From Caldilineaceae bacterium (lineage in GTDB: Bacteria > Chloroflexota > Anaerolineae > Caldilineales > Caldilineaceae), in NCBI GenBank assembly GCA_019637685.1, contig JAHBVF010000031.1:1-64000 (forward strand): DNA of 64,000 nt, written 5' to 3'. Position numbers and translations under genes: made by a program. Below, piece by piece: positions 31,205 to 40,008 of the stretch (within the stretch, counting starts at the first letter, position 1; each line of letters starts with the position of its first letter). The notes under the pieces were generated by a model. It was given only the letters and a program-made list of their open reading frames with translations, had not been told where the DNA came from and did not search any database.

Positions 31205-32602
31205 ATGAGCGATTCGAACTCAACAGTCGAATCGAATACCTCCCCACCTCTCGCGCCCTGCTCCGCTCCGAGCGTCGTGGAGATTCCTGCCCGCTGGCAT
31301 CCGGCCAACAAGCGGATGGTCGTGATTGTCCTGCTGGTGGGTGCCGCTGTGATCTTCTGGATCAGCCGTCCTGTGCTGCCTTTGTTGATCATCGCGGGCA
31401 TGGTTTCCTATCTCCTCAACCCGGTTATAGACACTTGTGAGCGTCTGCGTATCCCGCGCGGGCTGAGCACTGTTGTCCTCTATCTGGTACTCCTCGTTGC
31501 CATTATCCTCACACCGTTTCTGCTGATTCCAGTTTTGATCAAGCAACTGACCGAGCTGTTGATCGATGTGCCCACTGTCAGCTTCGACTTCCTGCGTTTT
31601 CTGCAGGGGTGGGTCGCCACGCTGCCTATCAGTGTGGAAATATTGGGTTTCCAGTTTGACATTGCCGGGCCTGTCACCCAATTGCAGGCAACAGTCAGCG
31701 GGCAGGCGGCGGTGAGCATTTTCCCCAGCGCGGCCCAGATTTTGGACTATATCAACCGGCTGCTGGTGACCACAACAAATGTCGTTGGTAACACAGCACT
31801 GATCGGGATAAACGTCGTCGGTGGGCTATTCAGTGTGATGCTTTCCCTGCTTTTTCTCTTCTTTCTCAGTCTGTATATGACGAAAGATGCCCCCCGCATC
31901 CGGGCCTATGTGGAAGGACTTTTTCCCCTTTCCTATCAGTCAGAAGCCACACTGGTGCTGGCGGAGTTGGGCCATATCTGGCAATCCTTTTTTCGGGGCC
32001 AGATCATTCTTTCCCTTACGATTGGCGTCGTGACGTATGTGGTGCTAAGCTTTCTCAATATGCCCGGCGCGCTGATTCTGGCGATTCTGGCTGGGTCTAT
32101 GGAAGTTGTACCGAATATCGGTCCGGTGCTGGCCAGCATCCCGGCGATTATTGTGGCGCTGATTCAGGGCAGCGACACCCTGGCCATCAGCAACTTCAAC
32201 TTTGCCCTGCTGACGATGGGCATCTACTTTGTGATCCAGCAATTGGAAAACCAATTACTGGTCCCGCGTATCATCGGCACCAGTGTCAATCTGCATCCCA
32301 TTATTGTGCTGTGTGGGGTTGTGGTGGGGGCCAGTATTGGGGGCATTCTGGGTGCGCTGCTGGCCGCGCCAGCCATTGCCAGCCTGCGGGTCATTGTGCG
32401 CTATCTCTACGCCAAGCTGTTGGATCAGCAGCCTACTTTTCCGCTGGTCGATGCGGTGCAGCGTCGCAAGCGATTTTCGTTTTATCGGCGAGTTATTCGT
32501 CCCCGCGCCGCGCCCCCTGCGGAAACCGATGAGGAAGATGCCGATCCGTCTGAAGCCTCGGCCCATGCCAAAGGGGAACTGGGGCCAACAACCGCCGGGT
32601 AA
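31205..32602 (+). CDS. AI-2E family transporter (PerM-like permease)
   Basis: A 465-residue polytopic membrane protein of the AI-2E/PerM exporter family, whose members include proposed autoinducer exporters and Na+/H+ antiporters. Hydrophobic segments occur near residues 40-85 (VIVLLVGAAVIFWISRPVLP, LLIIAGMVSYLLNPV) and 90-125, then again from 210 to 400. The family block LGALLAAPAIASLRVIVRYL and the middle PNIGPVLASIPAIIVAL are clear. The last 70 residues are a hydrophilic, Glu/Pro-rich tail. ATG 31190 is an alternative start, but it overlaps the TATAAT promoter box. The gene converges on tsaD with 13 bases between stop codons. Confidence 0.88.
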   Translation: MSDSNSTVESNTSPPLAPCSAPSVVEIPARWHPANKRMVVIVLLVGAAVIFWISRPVLPLLIIAGMVSYLLNPVIDTCERLRIPRGLSTVVLYLVLLVAIILTPFLLIPVLIKQLTELLIDVPTVSFDFLRFLQGWVATLPISVEILGFQFDIAGPVTQLQATVSGQAAVSIFPSAAQILDYINRLLVTTTNVVGNTALIGINVVGGLFSVMLSLLFLFFLSLYMTKDAPRIRAYVEGLFPLSYQSEATLVLAELGHIWQSFFRGQIILSLTIGVVTYVVLSFLNMPGALILAILAGSMEVVPNIGPVLASIPAIIVALIQGSDTLAISNFNFALLTMGIYFVIQQLENQLLVPRIIGTSVNLHPIIVLCGVVVGASIGGILGALLAAPAIASLRVIVRYLYAKLLDQQPTFPLVDAVQRRKRFSFYRRVIRPRAAPPAETDEEDADPSEASAHAKGELGPTTAG

Positions 32603-32615
32603 AAAAGCACGGAAA

Positions 32616-33674
32616 TCAGTGCGTCGGGAGCGGTAGACTGGCGTGTACATCCACCCCTAAATTGCGAAAAGCAGCCAGGCCGACGCCCTGCTGGCGGAAG
32701 AAAGCCGCGGCCCCGATCATCGCCGCATTGTCCGTGCAGAGGGGAAAGGCGGGGATGTGCAGGGGGATGCCCAATTCGGCGCAACGCACCTGGGCGGCCA
32801 CGCGCAGGGCACGGTTGGCGCTCACCCCACCACAGATGCAGACCTGGCGCGCGTTGTATTCCTGGCTGGCGTCGGCTGTCTTTTCCACCAATACCTCCAC
32901 TGCCGCCGCTTGAAACTCCGCGGCAATCTCTGCCGCCGTCGTCGGCTCTCGCGGGTCGATCCCCTCTTTTTCCAACTGGCGGGTCAGGTTCAGCACAGCC
33001 GTTTTCAGGCCGGAATAGCTGAAATTGAAGCGATGCTCTCCTCGTTGCATCAGCGGGCGGGGTAATGAGAAGCGACCGGTTGTCACGCCTGCGCTGGCCT
33101 TCTGGATGGCCGGTCCGCCTGGATAGCCCAATTCCAGCAGGCGGGCCACTTTGTCGAAAGCTTCCCCCGCGGCGTCGTCCAGTGTGCGCCCCAGCAGGCG
33201 ATACTCGCCATGCCCGGTCATCAGCACCAATTGCGTGTGTCCGCCGGAGACGATCAACACCAGCACAGGGAATTCGTCCACCGCGCCCGGATTGTCTGCC
33301 GTATCCACCCAATTGCTGTAGATGTGGCCTTCCAAATGGTTGACGGGGATCAGCGGGCGTCCACTGGCGAAGGCCAATCCCTTGGCCGCGTTGACGCCCA
33401 CCAGCAGGCTGCCCGCCAGCCCCGGTCCGTGGGTCACAGCGATTGCGCCCAGATCAGCCACCCGGTCAACGCCTGCTTCGGCCAGGGCGTCCCCAACCAC
33501 TGTTTGGATGGCGAGGACGTGCTGGCGGCTGGCAACCTCTGGAAAGACACCACCAAAACGGCGGTGCATGGCAATCTGGCTGGCAACCCGATTGCTCAAT
33601 ATCCGGCGCCCGTCCTGAACTACAGCGGCCGCGGTTTCATCACAACTGGTCTCGATGGCGAGAATGCGGGTCAT
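32616..33674 (-). CDS. tsaD: tRNA N6-adenosine threonylcarbamoyltransferase
   Basis: TsaD (Kae1/YgjD), 352 residues, transfers the threonylcarbamoyl group to A37 of ANN-decoding tRNAs with TsaB and TsaE. It begins ILAIETSCDETAAAVV, has GGVFPEVASRQHV, the metal-binding NHLEGHIYSNW (two His), LVLIVSGGHTQLVLM and the late CICGGVSANRALR and LCTDNAAMIG motifs. Length is standard. Its start is only three bases after the stop of the upstream C25 peptidase gene, so the two may be co-transcribed, an odd pairing for a housekeeping gene. tsaB and tsaE are not nearby. Confidence 0.97.
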   Translation of the reverse strand: MTRILAIETSCDETAAAVVQDGRRILSNRVASQIAMHRRFGGVFPEVASRQHVLAIQTVVGDALAEAGVDRVADLGAIAVTHGPGLAGSLLVGVNAAKGLAFASGRPLIPVNHLEGHIYSNWVDTADNPGAVDEFPVLVLIVSGGHTQLVLMTGHGEYRLLGRTLDDAAGEAFDKVARLLELGYPGGPAIQKASAGVTTGRFSLPRPLMQRGEHRFNFSYSGLKTAVLNLTRQLEKEGIDPREPTTAAEIAAEFQAAAVEVLVEKTADASQEYNARQVCICGGVSANRALRVAAQVRCAELGIPLHIPAFPLCTDNAAMIGAAAFFRQQGVGLAAFRNLGVDVHASLPLPTH

Positions 33675-33677
33675 AGA

Positions 33678-36677
33678 TTATCTACCTGATTTTGTTTCCC
33701 TGACGACAGTGGGCAGGAAAAGATCAAACTGGCGCGGCTCGGCTACAGAGTCCAGCGTGCGCAACTTCAGCGCGGGATCGCCCAGCAGCGTAAATGTATC
33801 GAGCAGGTCGTCGTATCGGTTTTTCGGCGCGTTGGCATAGAGATAGGCTTTGCCCATCCACGTGGCTGGCCCCAGTTCCCGCACGCCGATGTGAAATACG
33901 GCGATGAAGAAACCCCGCTCCAGATAGTCGTGGCCGCTGGCCAACCCCAGCCCGGATGAGGACCAGGAGGCAATCGCACCCCCATTTGCCTTGCGCACCA
34001 TCGCTTCGGCCAAAGACATGCGCCCCTTCTCGGCTTCCTGAAAATAGCCTTCCAGACAGGTCATGGGCAACATCACCGGATAGGCTGTGTTGTTCATCTG
34101 TGTCACTGCTGCTCTGTTGAGCAGATTTTCTTCCGCCCAATACTCTTTGGCGCTGTGGCCCACATAGCTCACCAACAGCGCGCCCTGATTGATCCGAGAA
34201 ACAATCTGCTCTCGGCAACTATCCCCTGTGGTGCAGTCGTAGGGAAGATAGAGTTTTGTCTTCGTATAGCTGCTGGGTAGCAGCGGCTTTGTCTGCCCAT
34301 CAATTTCCATCGAGCCGTCGGCAATTGCATTGGAGTAATTATAAAACGCGCCCCCGCCGCCTGTCAGATCGTCGGTCACAAAGAGTACATTTTTGTTCCA
34401 GCCTGAATCAGCCGGTTCGCTTTCATAGGCGATAATCTTGCGCACCATTGCCGTCACTTCTTCCGGGCTTTCCGCGGGCAGGCGGCCCAGGTGCATGTCG
34501 GGCATGTGATCCGTGCCGAGGATCGTCACATAGCGGTTGTCGGCTGCGGTTTCCCCCAGGCCGGGGTCCACCAGTTCCAGATAGGGAGGAATGAATGTGG
34601 GTGCGCTGTCACTGCGATATTGGCGCGGGTCATAGGTTCCATCCCCTACCAACAGCACGTAGGAAGAGCCAGATGTCTGCCAGTTGGTGTAGGCATAGAG
34701 CAGGAAGTCCCGAATGGCCTGGGGCGACATGCGCCCAAAATTAAAGGTGTCATAGATGTGTTGCACGTCGATCACCGCCACTTTCAGGCCACGGGCTGCT
34801 CTGTAGTCGGCCAGGGGTCTGATCGCGTCCAGAAAGTCCTTGTGGGCGATGATAAAGTAGTCGGCCTGATTGCTGCTGGAGAGAAGATCGACTGTATCCG
34901 CGGTCTGTATAGATGCCACCTGTTTGCGCTGGCTGGTGCGCTGCACCAGATAGCGACCTCCGGCTGTGGATGTCACCCCAAAGCTGGCTGTTCGGGCCGC
35001 GGCCACAGGAATGTGGGCCACCCGCAAGGGATCGCTGATGTCGTAGGCTTCCAGATCGCTTCCCGAAAAGCCATCAACCGAAAGCGTCCACGCGCCAGCC
35101 GTGGGGATGTTGAGGATGATACGGTCATTGACGGCTGTGGTTTGCCGTTGGTAGTTGAGCCGCAGCCAGTCAAAATAGACGACACTGACGGTCTGCCCGT
35201 CCAGATCATTGACAATCTCTGCCCGCACCCAATTGGTGTCTGGTATGAGCAGGGCCTGATCAAAATTGACCGCAAAGGTGGCGTAGGTTGGACCAGACCA
35301 CTGGCCGTCGCCCACATAATTTTCATTCACATAGAACTTGACGTGATGTGTGCCCCGCGTGCGGCTCACCATTGCGGCTTGGAGGGAAGCTGTCTGGCTG
35401 CCAGAAGCCGGGGCAGAAATGTTGATCGGCATACGCCAGCTATTTGCTACGCCACTTCCCGCCACAGTCAACAGGCGGCCATACCAATGATCGTACCCGG
35501 ACTCCATAGGCGCGGATGAGACGTAATTGAAATTTTCTTCGTAGGTGACGCTTGCCTGATAGCTGTCAACCAGTTGACTGCCTGGGGTTTGGCTGGGGGT
35601 TAGCATGTGTACAGCGCCCTGCCCACCCCACGTCAGCCAATAGATGTTGGCGTCTGTATATTTTTCGTCCACGCCCTGTCCATAGAAGAGCAAGCGATCT
35701 GTCGGTGCAAAGATGCCATCCACATCGTCCTGATTGTTGTCATCCACCACCCGTACAGCCACATCCTGGCCGTTCAAATAGAGGCGCAGGCTGTGGGAGG
35801 AGATGGAAGCTACCGGTACACCATACCGGGCCAGCTCATCATAGCCGAGGGTGTAGATGCCTTCCTCGCGCACTGCAAGCCGAAGCGATTGTGCCGGCGG
35901 TGCCCAGCCCTGATTGGACACGGCATTGATATTCATCCCGCCAATGGGAACACCCGCCCAGGTGCTCGCCCGCTCCCCATTCAACAGCAACCCCTGCACA
36001 GATTGCACGAAGGCATCGGCCTCCCCGCCCGAAGCGATCTGCACAGCAGAACCGCTGTGGCTCACCCGCACCTGAAGCTGGCTGAAATGGATCAACACAC
36101 CTGTGGCTGGGTTGTACTGGAAGGGGGTAATCTCCACCCGGACGAACTGGAGCCGACCCATCTGGCCGTTCTCGGTGATGCGCACGGGTGTGGCGGGGAG
36201 GAACTCGTCTTTGCCATAGGCGAGGGCATCCGGCGCGACGGGCTGCTCCACATAGCGAACCACATCACCTTCATTTTCCTCTGCCACCGCGTCTGCCACA
36301 GGGCAAAGACGATAGGTCCCGGGGAGCGGGTCGGCGCTTTGGGACAAAATTTCTACCGTGGGCACAGCGCCAGGCGGAACGCCCAAAAGCAAAGAACGGG
36401 AAGGCAGTTGGGGTGTGCCCGCTGTACCCGCGGCCTCATATCCTGCCAGCACAATCTGTTGGCAAGGGCCGTCGACGCCGACTATTTCTTCCATACGATA
36501 ATCAGTGGTCAGCACCCGGAAGGTTGTTTCTTTGTCAGTGGCAACCACAGAATCAATCTGATTGGCCGTTTCCATCCCCAGAGTGGCCGCGGGGGCAGCC
36601 GCTGCCTGCCGGGGAAAGAGCGGCAGCGCGAGAAGCAGGGCATAGAAGAGGCAAATGATTCTTTGATAACGACGCAT
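33678..36677 (-). CDS. Secreted peptidase C25 (gingipain-type) 1
   Basis: A secreted cysteine peptidase of 999 residues from ATG 36677, chosen because a signal peptide starts there (IICLFYALLLALPLFPRQAA); the open frame extends 30 residues further upstream. An N-terminal C25 propeptide-like region comes first (GTPQLPSRSLLLGVPPGAVP). The catalytic domain runs roughly from residue 590 and contains DYFIIAHKDFLDAIRPLADY, YVLLVGDGTYDP, then the catalytic His in SYVGHSAKEY and Cys in LPMTCLEGYF. The C-terminus ends DLFLPTVVRETKSGR. Gingipain relatives cleave after Arg or Lys, but specificity cannot be read here. A paralogue lies directly upstream. Confidence 0.88.
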   Translation of the reverse strand: MRRYQRIICLFYALLLALPLFPRQAAAAPAATLGMETANQIDSVVATDKETTFRVLTTDYRMEEIVGVDGPCQQIVLAGYEAAGTAGTPQLPSRSLLLGVPPGAVPTVEILSQSADPLPGTYRLCPVADAVAEENEGDVVRYVEQPVAPDALAYGKDEFLPATPVRITENGQMGRLQFVRVEITPFQYNPATGVLIHFSQLQVRVSHSGSAVQIASGGEADAFVQSVQGLLLNGERASTWAGVPIGGMNINAVSNQGWAPPAQSLRLAVREEGIYTLGYDELARYGVPVASISSHSLRLYLNGQDVAVRVVDDNNQDDVDGIFAPTDRLLFYGQGVDEKYTDANIYWLTWGGQGAVHMLTPSQTPGSQLVDSYQASVTYEENFNYVSSAPMESGYDHWYGRLLTVAGSGVANSWRMPINISAPASGSQTASLQAAMVSRTRGTHHVKFYVNENYVGDGQWSGPTYATFAVNFDQALLIPDTNWVRAEIVNDLDGQTVSVVYFDWLRLNYQRQTTAVNDRIILNIPTAGAWTLSVDGFSGSDLEAYDISDPLRVAHIPVAAARTASFGVTSTAGGRYLVQRTSQRKQVASIQTADTVDLLSSSNQADYFIIAHKDFLDAIRPLADYRAARGLKVAVIDVQHIYDTFNFGRMSPQAIRDFLLYAYTNWQTSGSSYVLLVGDGTYDPRQYRSDSAPTFIPPYLELVDPGLGETAADNRYVTILGTDHMPDMHLGRLPAESPEEVTAMVRKIIAYESEPADSGWNKNVLFVTDDLTGGGGAFYNYSNAIADGSMEIDGQTKPLLPSSYTKTKLYLPYDCTTGDSCREQIVSRINQGALLVSYVGHSAKEYWAEENLLNRAAVTQMNNTAYPVMLPMTCLEGYFQEAEKGRMSLAEAMVRKANGGAIASWSSSGLGLASGHDYLERGFFIAVFHIGVRELGPATWMGKAYLYANAPKNRYDDLLDTFTLLGDPALKLRTLDSVAEPRQFDLFLPTVVRETKSGR

Positions 36678-36826
36678 CTTAACCTTTTGGGTGAGAGCCA
36701 TTTTTGCATTGATCCCAGGAACTGAACACACAGGCAACAACCGGACCATCTGCCACGAGTGTAGCATAAACGGATGACGACTGGAATTACAGTTCGCTGA
36801 TAGAGAGGGCCTTTTCTCAAAACAAA

Positions 36827-36862
36827 ACAGGACTTCTTACCCAATCGGGCAGGAAGTCCTGT
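36827..36862 (-). terminator. Intrinsic terminator of the second C25 gene
   Basis: A 16-bp stem with two imperfect pairs (36827-36842 with 36847-36862), followed on the minus strand by the T-rich TTTTGTTTTG. It lies 44 bases beyond the stop of the 36906-39686 gene. Confidence 0.8.
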
Positions 36863-36905
36863 CGCTGTCAATCCAACCTGTCCCGATGGGACTCAGCCGA
36901 AAATT

Positions 36906-39686
36906 TTAGCGTTCGACTGTGGGCAGGAAGAGGGAATTCTTGCTCGCTGGCACAACTGCGGCCAACCCATATTCTTCGCTGCCGCTATCCAGCGTCAATA
37001 CCTTCAATTTATACCAGTAGCTTTGGGCCGGGTCTGTAGTTGCGTCTACAAAACTGTAGCTGTTGCCCACAGGACTGCCTGGCGCGCGGGCCTGGATCAT
37101 TTCTGTGATTGCTTCAAAGGGGCCATCCGCACTTTGCGAACGCAGCACTTCAAAGCCGAGGATGTCGGCTTCGTTGGCCGTAGCCCACTGCACCCGCACA
37201 CCGCTTTCGCTGGTCTGGGCAGAAAGACCAGCCATCTCGACCGCGGTGGGCGCAACATATCCCTGGATGTGCAGGGCCGGGTCTCCCAGCAGCAGGAAGG
37301 TATCGATCAGATCGTCATATTTGCTTGCGGGCGCGTTGTTGTGCAGGTATAGTTTGCCCGCGTCCGACGCCTTGCCTAAAATCGTCTCTTTGTCCTGGAA
37401 GACGGACAGGAAGAAGCCCTGCTCCAGCCAGTCATGGCCGGTGGCAACACCAAAGCCCGTGGGCGACCAACTTGCCACCGCTCCACCGAGAGGATGCAGC
37501 AGATAGGTTTCCGCCAGGGGTTGCAGGTCTGGCTGGTGAAAGAAGCCCTCGAAGCAGGCCATGCCCAGGAAGATTGACAGCTTCTCATAGTTGGTGAATT
37601 GATTGACAATACTGGCGTCCACCAGCGGCTCTGTGGCCCAGTTGCCTGTCTGCGCGTGGCCCACATAACTGGTGAAGAGCGCGCCGCCGTTTACGCCATC
37701 GATAATGTCCTGCTGGCATTCGGCTGCTGTCATACAGGTGCCTGGCTCGTTGTTGATGTTATAGCCCAAGTATATCTTTGTCGATGTATAGGGCGCTGGC
37801 AGGAATTTTGTGGTGGAGATGGGCACGGGTGTCGAATAGCCATCGGCCAGGATGTTGGAAAACTCGAAGAAGTCACCGCCACCCCCTGTGCCATCGTCGG
37901 CGATGAGGAGAACGTTGAGATTCCAGTCGTTGAAGGGGGGCGTGGACTCGTATTTGATTGTCTTGCTCACCATCAACGCGGCTTCGGGCAGGGTATCCAC
38001 CGGGAAACGCCCAATGCTCATGTCGGGCAGAAGATCGTTCCCCACCAGTGTGACATACCGATTGTCTGCCGCGGTTTCGCCCAGAGTCGGCTCCACAGCA
38101 ACCAGAAAGGGCGGAATCAATGTGGGCGCGGAGAAGCGATAATTGCGCATATCGCTGGTCCCATCGCCAAAGAGCAGCACAAACTGGTTCTTGGGTGCTG
38201 TCCAGTTGTTATAGACATAGCGCAGAAATTCCCGAATCGATTCGGAGGATCGCATCCCGCCGTTGAACTGGGCGTATATCTGATCCACGTCCACCAGGGC
38301 CACCCGATATTTGGTCGAACGATAGGTAGCCAACCGCACGGCCTCGGACCAGACATCTTTGTGGGCAATGGCAATCCAATCCGCGCCGTTGATTGTGGAG
38401 AGCAGATCTGCCGGAGAATAGGCCGAGGTCTGGGGTGCATAGGCTTCGATGCGCAGGGGAGCCAGCCAGCCGCTTGCCGAGGCTGCAATGTAGCGCCGTC
38501 CGCCGCTGCTGTCGCCAAAAGTCACGTCGCTGGCACCCACTGTCGCGCCTGTAAAAACCATCGGGTTGAAAATGTCGGTTACGTCATAGACCCGAATGTC
38601 GCTGTCGCCAAAGCTCGACACTGTATAGTTCCAGGGACCTGCGCCGGTTTCGCCATCAAAAATGAGAGCGCTGTTTTCTGCCACATAGCTGTCCCGATAG
38701 CTCAGTTCCAGCCAGTTGATGTAGACTTCTGACGAACTGCCAACCGGATTCAACTCAACTTTCAGAAAGTTGGTGCCGTTGGTCAGGGTGTTGTGGGGGA
38801 CAGTCGCCGTGATGGTAAAGGCTTCAAAGTCATAGCCAGCGGCTGGATTGTCATAAATGGGTGTACCATTCATGTAGAGTTTAATGTGATGGGGCGTGGG
38901 TGGCTGGAAGAGAAACTGCCGTCCGCTGGTTCCTTGCAGACGCACAGTGGCCAGGCCATCTTGGGCCGCGCCAGGGATGTTGCTAAGCGAAAAGGGGAAG
39001 TTGCGGAAGGTCAACCCGGACCGCACCCAAATCCACTGCCAGCGGTCCGCGCCCGGCTCGTAGCGCTGGGGCATGGGATCGCCCACGTGATAAGGGCGGT
39101 CGGTGAAATAAGAAATATTGCGTTCAAAGTGATCTTTGTGGAGATAGGGTCCTGCGGCTGTGCCTCCGCCCACACTGGCTTTGGGCGACATACGCAGACC
39201 GTTGCCTCCCCCATAGGTCAACCAATAGACATTTTCGCCGGTATATTTGTTGTCCGGCCAAATGCCTTCATAAAAGAGTGAGTCCAGGTTGCGCCCGTAG
39301 AAGAGGACGCGATCAGCGGCGTTGAAAACGTTGTCGCTCTCGCCGTCCACCTGAATCGGCACTTCCTGGGCCATCCAATACAGGCGAAAGGTTTTGGGGT
39401 TCAGGCTGTCCACCGGCAGCCCCGCGGCCTGCAAATCTGCATAGCTCAATTGGATGATGCCATCCTTGTCCACCACAATTTTGTAGGATGGGCTGGGGGG
39501 TGTCCATACAGTTCCCGTGACGGGAACTGTGGCATTGGTGACTTGGATGGCGGCTGGCGTGGCGGCTGTGGCCTGGCCGCTGGCTGACATCAGCAGCCAC
39601 ACCAGCGCGGCCAATAGTCCCCCACTCACAGTCAACAGTTGTATTCCAGCGCGAACTCGTTTGCGTATGATCACAGTACCCCTCAT
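36906..39686 (-). CDS. Secreted peptidase C25 (gingipain-type) 2 with FN3-like tail
   Basis: A 926-residue paralogue of the downstream C25 peptidase. A signal peptide spans about residues 1-42. The catalytic block contains DWIAIAHKDVWSEAVRLATY, FVLLFGDGTSDMRNY, the His in SYVGHAQTGNW and the Cys in GMACFEGFF, followed by GGAVASWSPTGFGVATGHDW. After residue 830 comes an FN3-like domain with VRVQWATANEADILGFEVLR, and the protein ends SLFLPTVER. An alternative GTG start at 39674 has a better SD (GAGGGG). The protein is probably a surface or secreted protease. Confidence 0.88.
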   Translation of the reverse strand: MRGTVIIRKRVRAGIQLLTVSGGLLAALVWLLMSASGQATAATPAAIQVTNATVPVTGTVWTPPSPSYKIVVDKDGIIQLSYADLQAAGLPVDSLNPKTFRLYWMAQEVPIQVDGESDNVFNAADRVLFYGRNLDSLFYEGIWPDNKYTGENVYWLTYGGGNGLRMSPKASVGGGTAAGPYLHKDHFERNISYFTDRPYHVGDPMPQRYEPGADRWQWIWVRSGLTFRNFPFSLSNIPGAAQDGLATVRLQGTSGRQFLFQPPTPHHIKLYMNGTPIYDNPAAGYDFEAFTITATVPHNTLTNGTNFLKVELNPVGSSSEVYINWLELSYRDSYVAENSALIFDGETGAGPWNYTVSSFGDSDIRVYDVTDIFNPMVFTGATVGASDVTFGDSSGGRRYIAASASGWLAPLRIEAYAPQTSAYSPADLLSTINGADWIAIAHKDVWSEAVRLATYRSTKYRVALVDVDQIYAQFNGGMRSSESIREFLRYVYNNWTAPKNQFVLLFGDGTSDMRNYRFSAPTLIPPFLVAVEPTLGETAADNRYVTLVGNDLLPDMSIGRFPVDTLPEAALMVSKTIKYESTPPFNDWNLNVLLIADDGTGGGGDFFEFSNILADGYSTPVPISTTKFLPAPYTSTKIYLGYNINNEPGTCMTAAECQQDIIDGVNGGALFTSYVGHAQTGNWATEPLVDASIVNQFTNYEKLSIFLGMACFEGFFHQPDLQPLAETYLLHPLGGAVASWSPTGFGVATGHDWLEQGFFLSVFQDKETILGKASDAGKLYLHNNAPASKYDDLIDTFLLLGDPALHIQGYVAPTAVEMAGLSAQTSESGVRVQWATANEADILGFEVLRSQSADGPFEAITEMIQARAPGSPVGNSYSFVDATTDPAQSYWYKLKVLTLDSGSEEYGLAAVVPASKNSLFLPTVER

Positions 39687-39725
39687 TCTTTGTCAGCAAT
39701 TGGCCACAGATAGACTCTGCTGAAG

Positions 39726-39731
39726 ATTATA
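39726..39731 (-). promoter_or_regulatory. Candidate -10 box for the second C25 gene
   Basis: A perfect TATAAT on the minus strand, 40 bases upstream of the ATG at 39686. No good -35 hexamer is found at 16-18 bases, so support is limited. Confidence 0.3.
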
Positions 39732-39894
39732 GCGGAATTAACTCCCAATAAATGTTACCGTTGGGTTACAGTTTTTATCATCTTTCAACGGGAGTTGGTT
39801 GTCTACAGGGAAATGGTAGTGTTTTTTATACTATACTACATCTTTGGAAGGGTAAGGTACAAAGGTTACATAACGTATAACAGATAGGGAACAG

Positions 39895-39937
39895 CAGAGA
39901 GGGTGTGGGTGACAACTGCTCACCCACACCCTCTCTG
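39895..39937 (-). terminator. Hairpin terminator after the Ig-repeat surface protein
   Basis: A perfect 18-bp stem (39895-39912 with 39920-39937) and a 7-nt loop, 71 bases past the stop codon at 40009. The rest of the 322-base gap holds only AT-rich promoter-like DNA. Confidence 0.75.
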
Positions 39938-40008
39938 TTTCTGCTTGGATTCACCTACCCCAGCCGGGACTGCACAACGCTATCCCGGCTGAAGTGGTCT
40001 ACGTCGTT

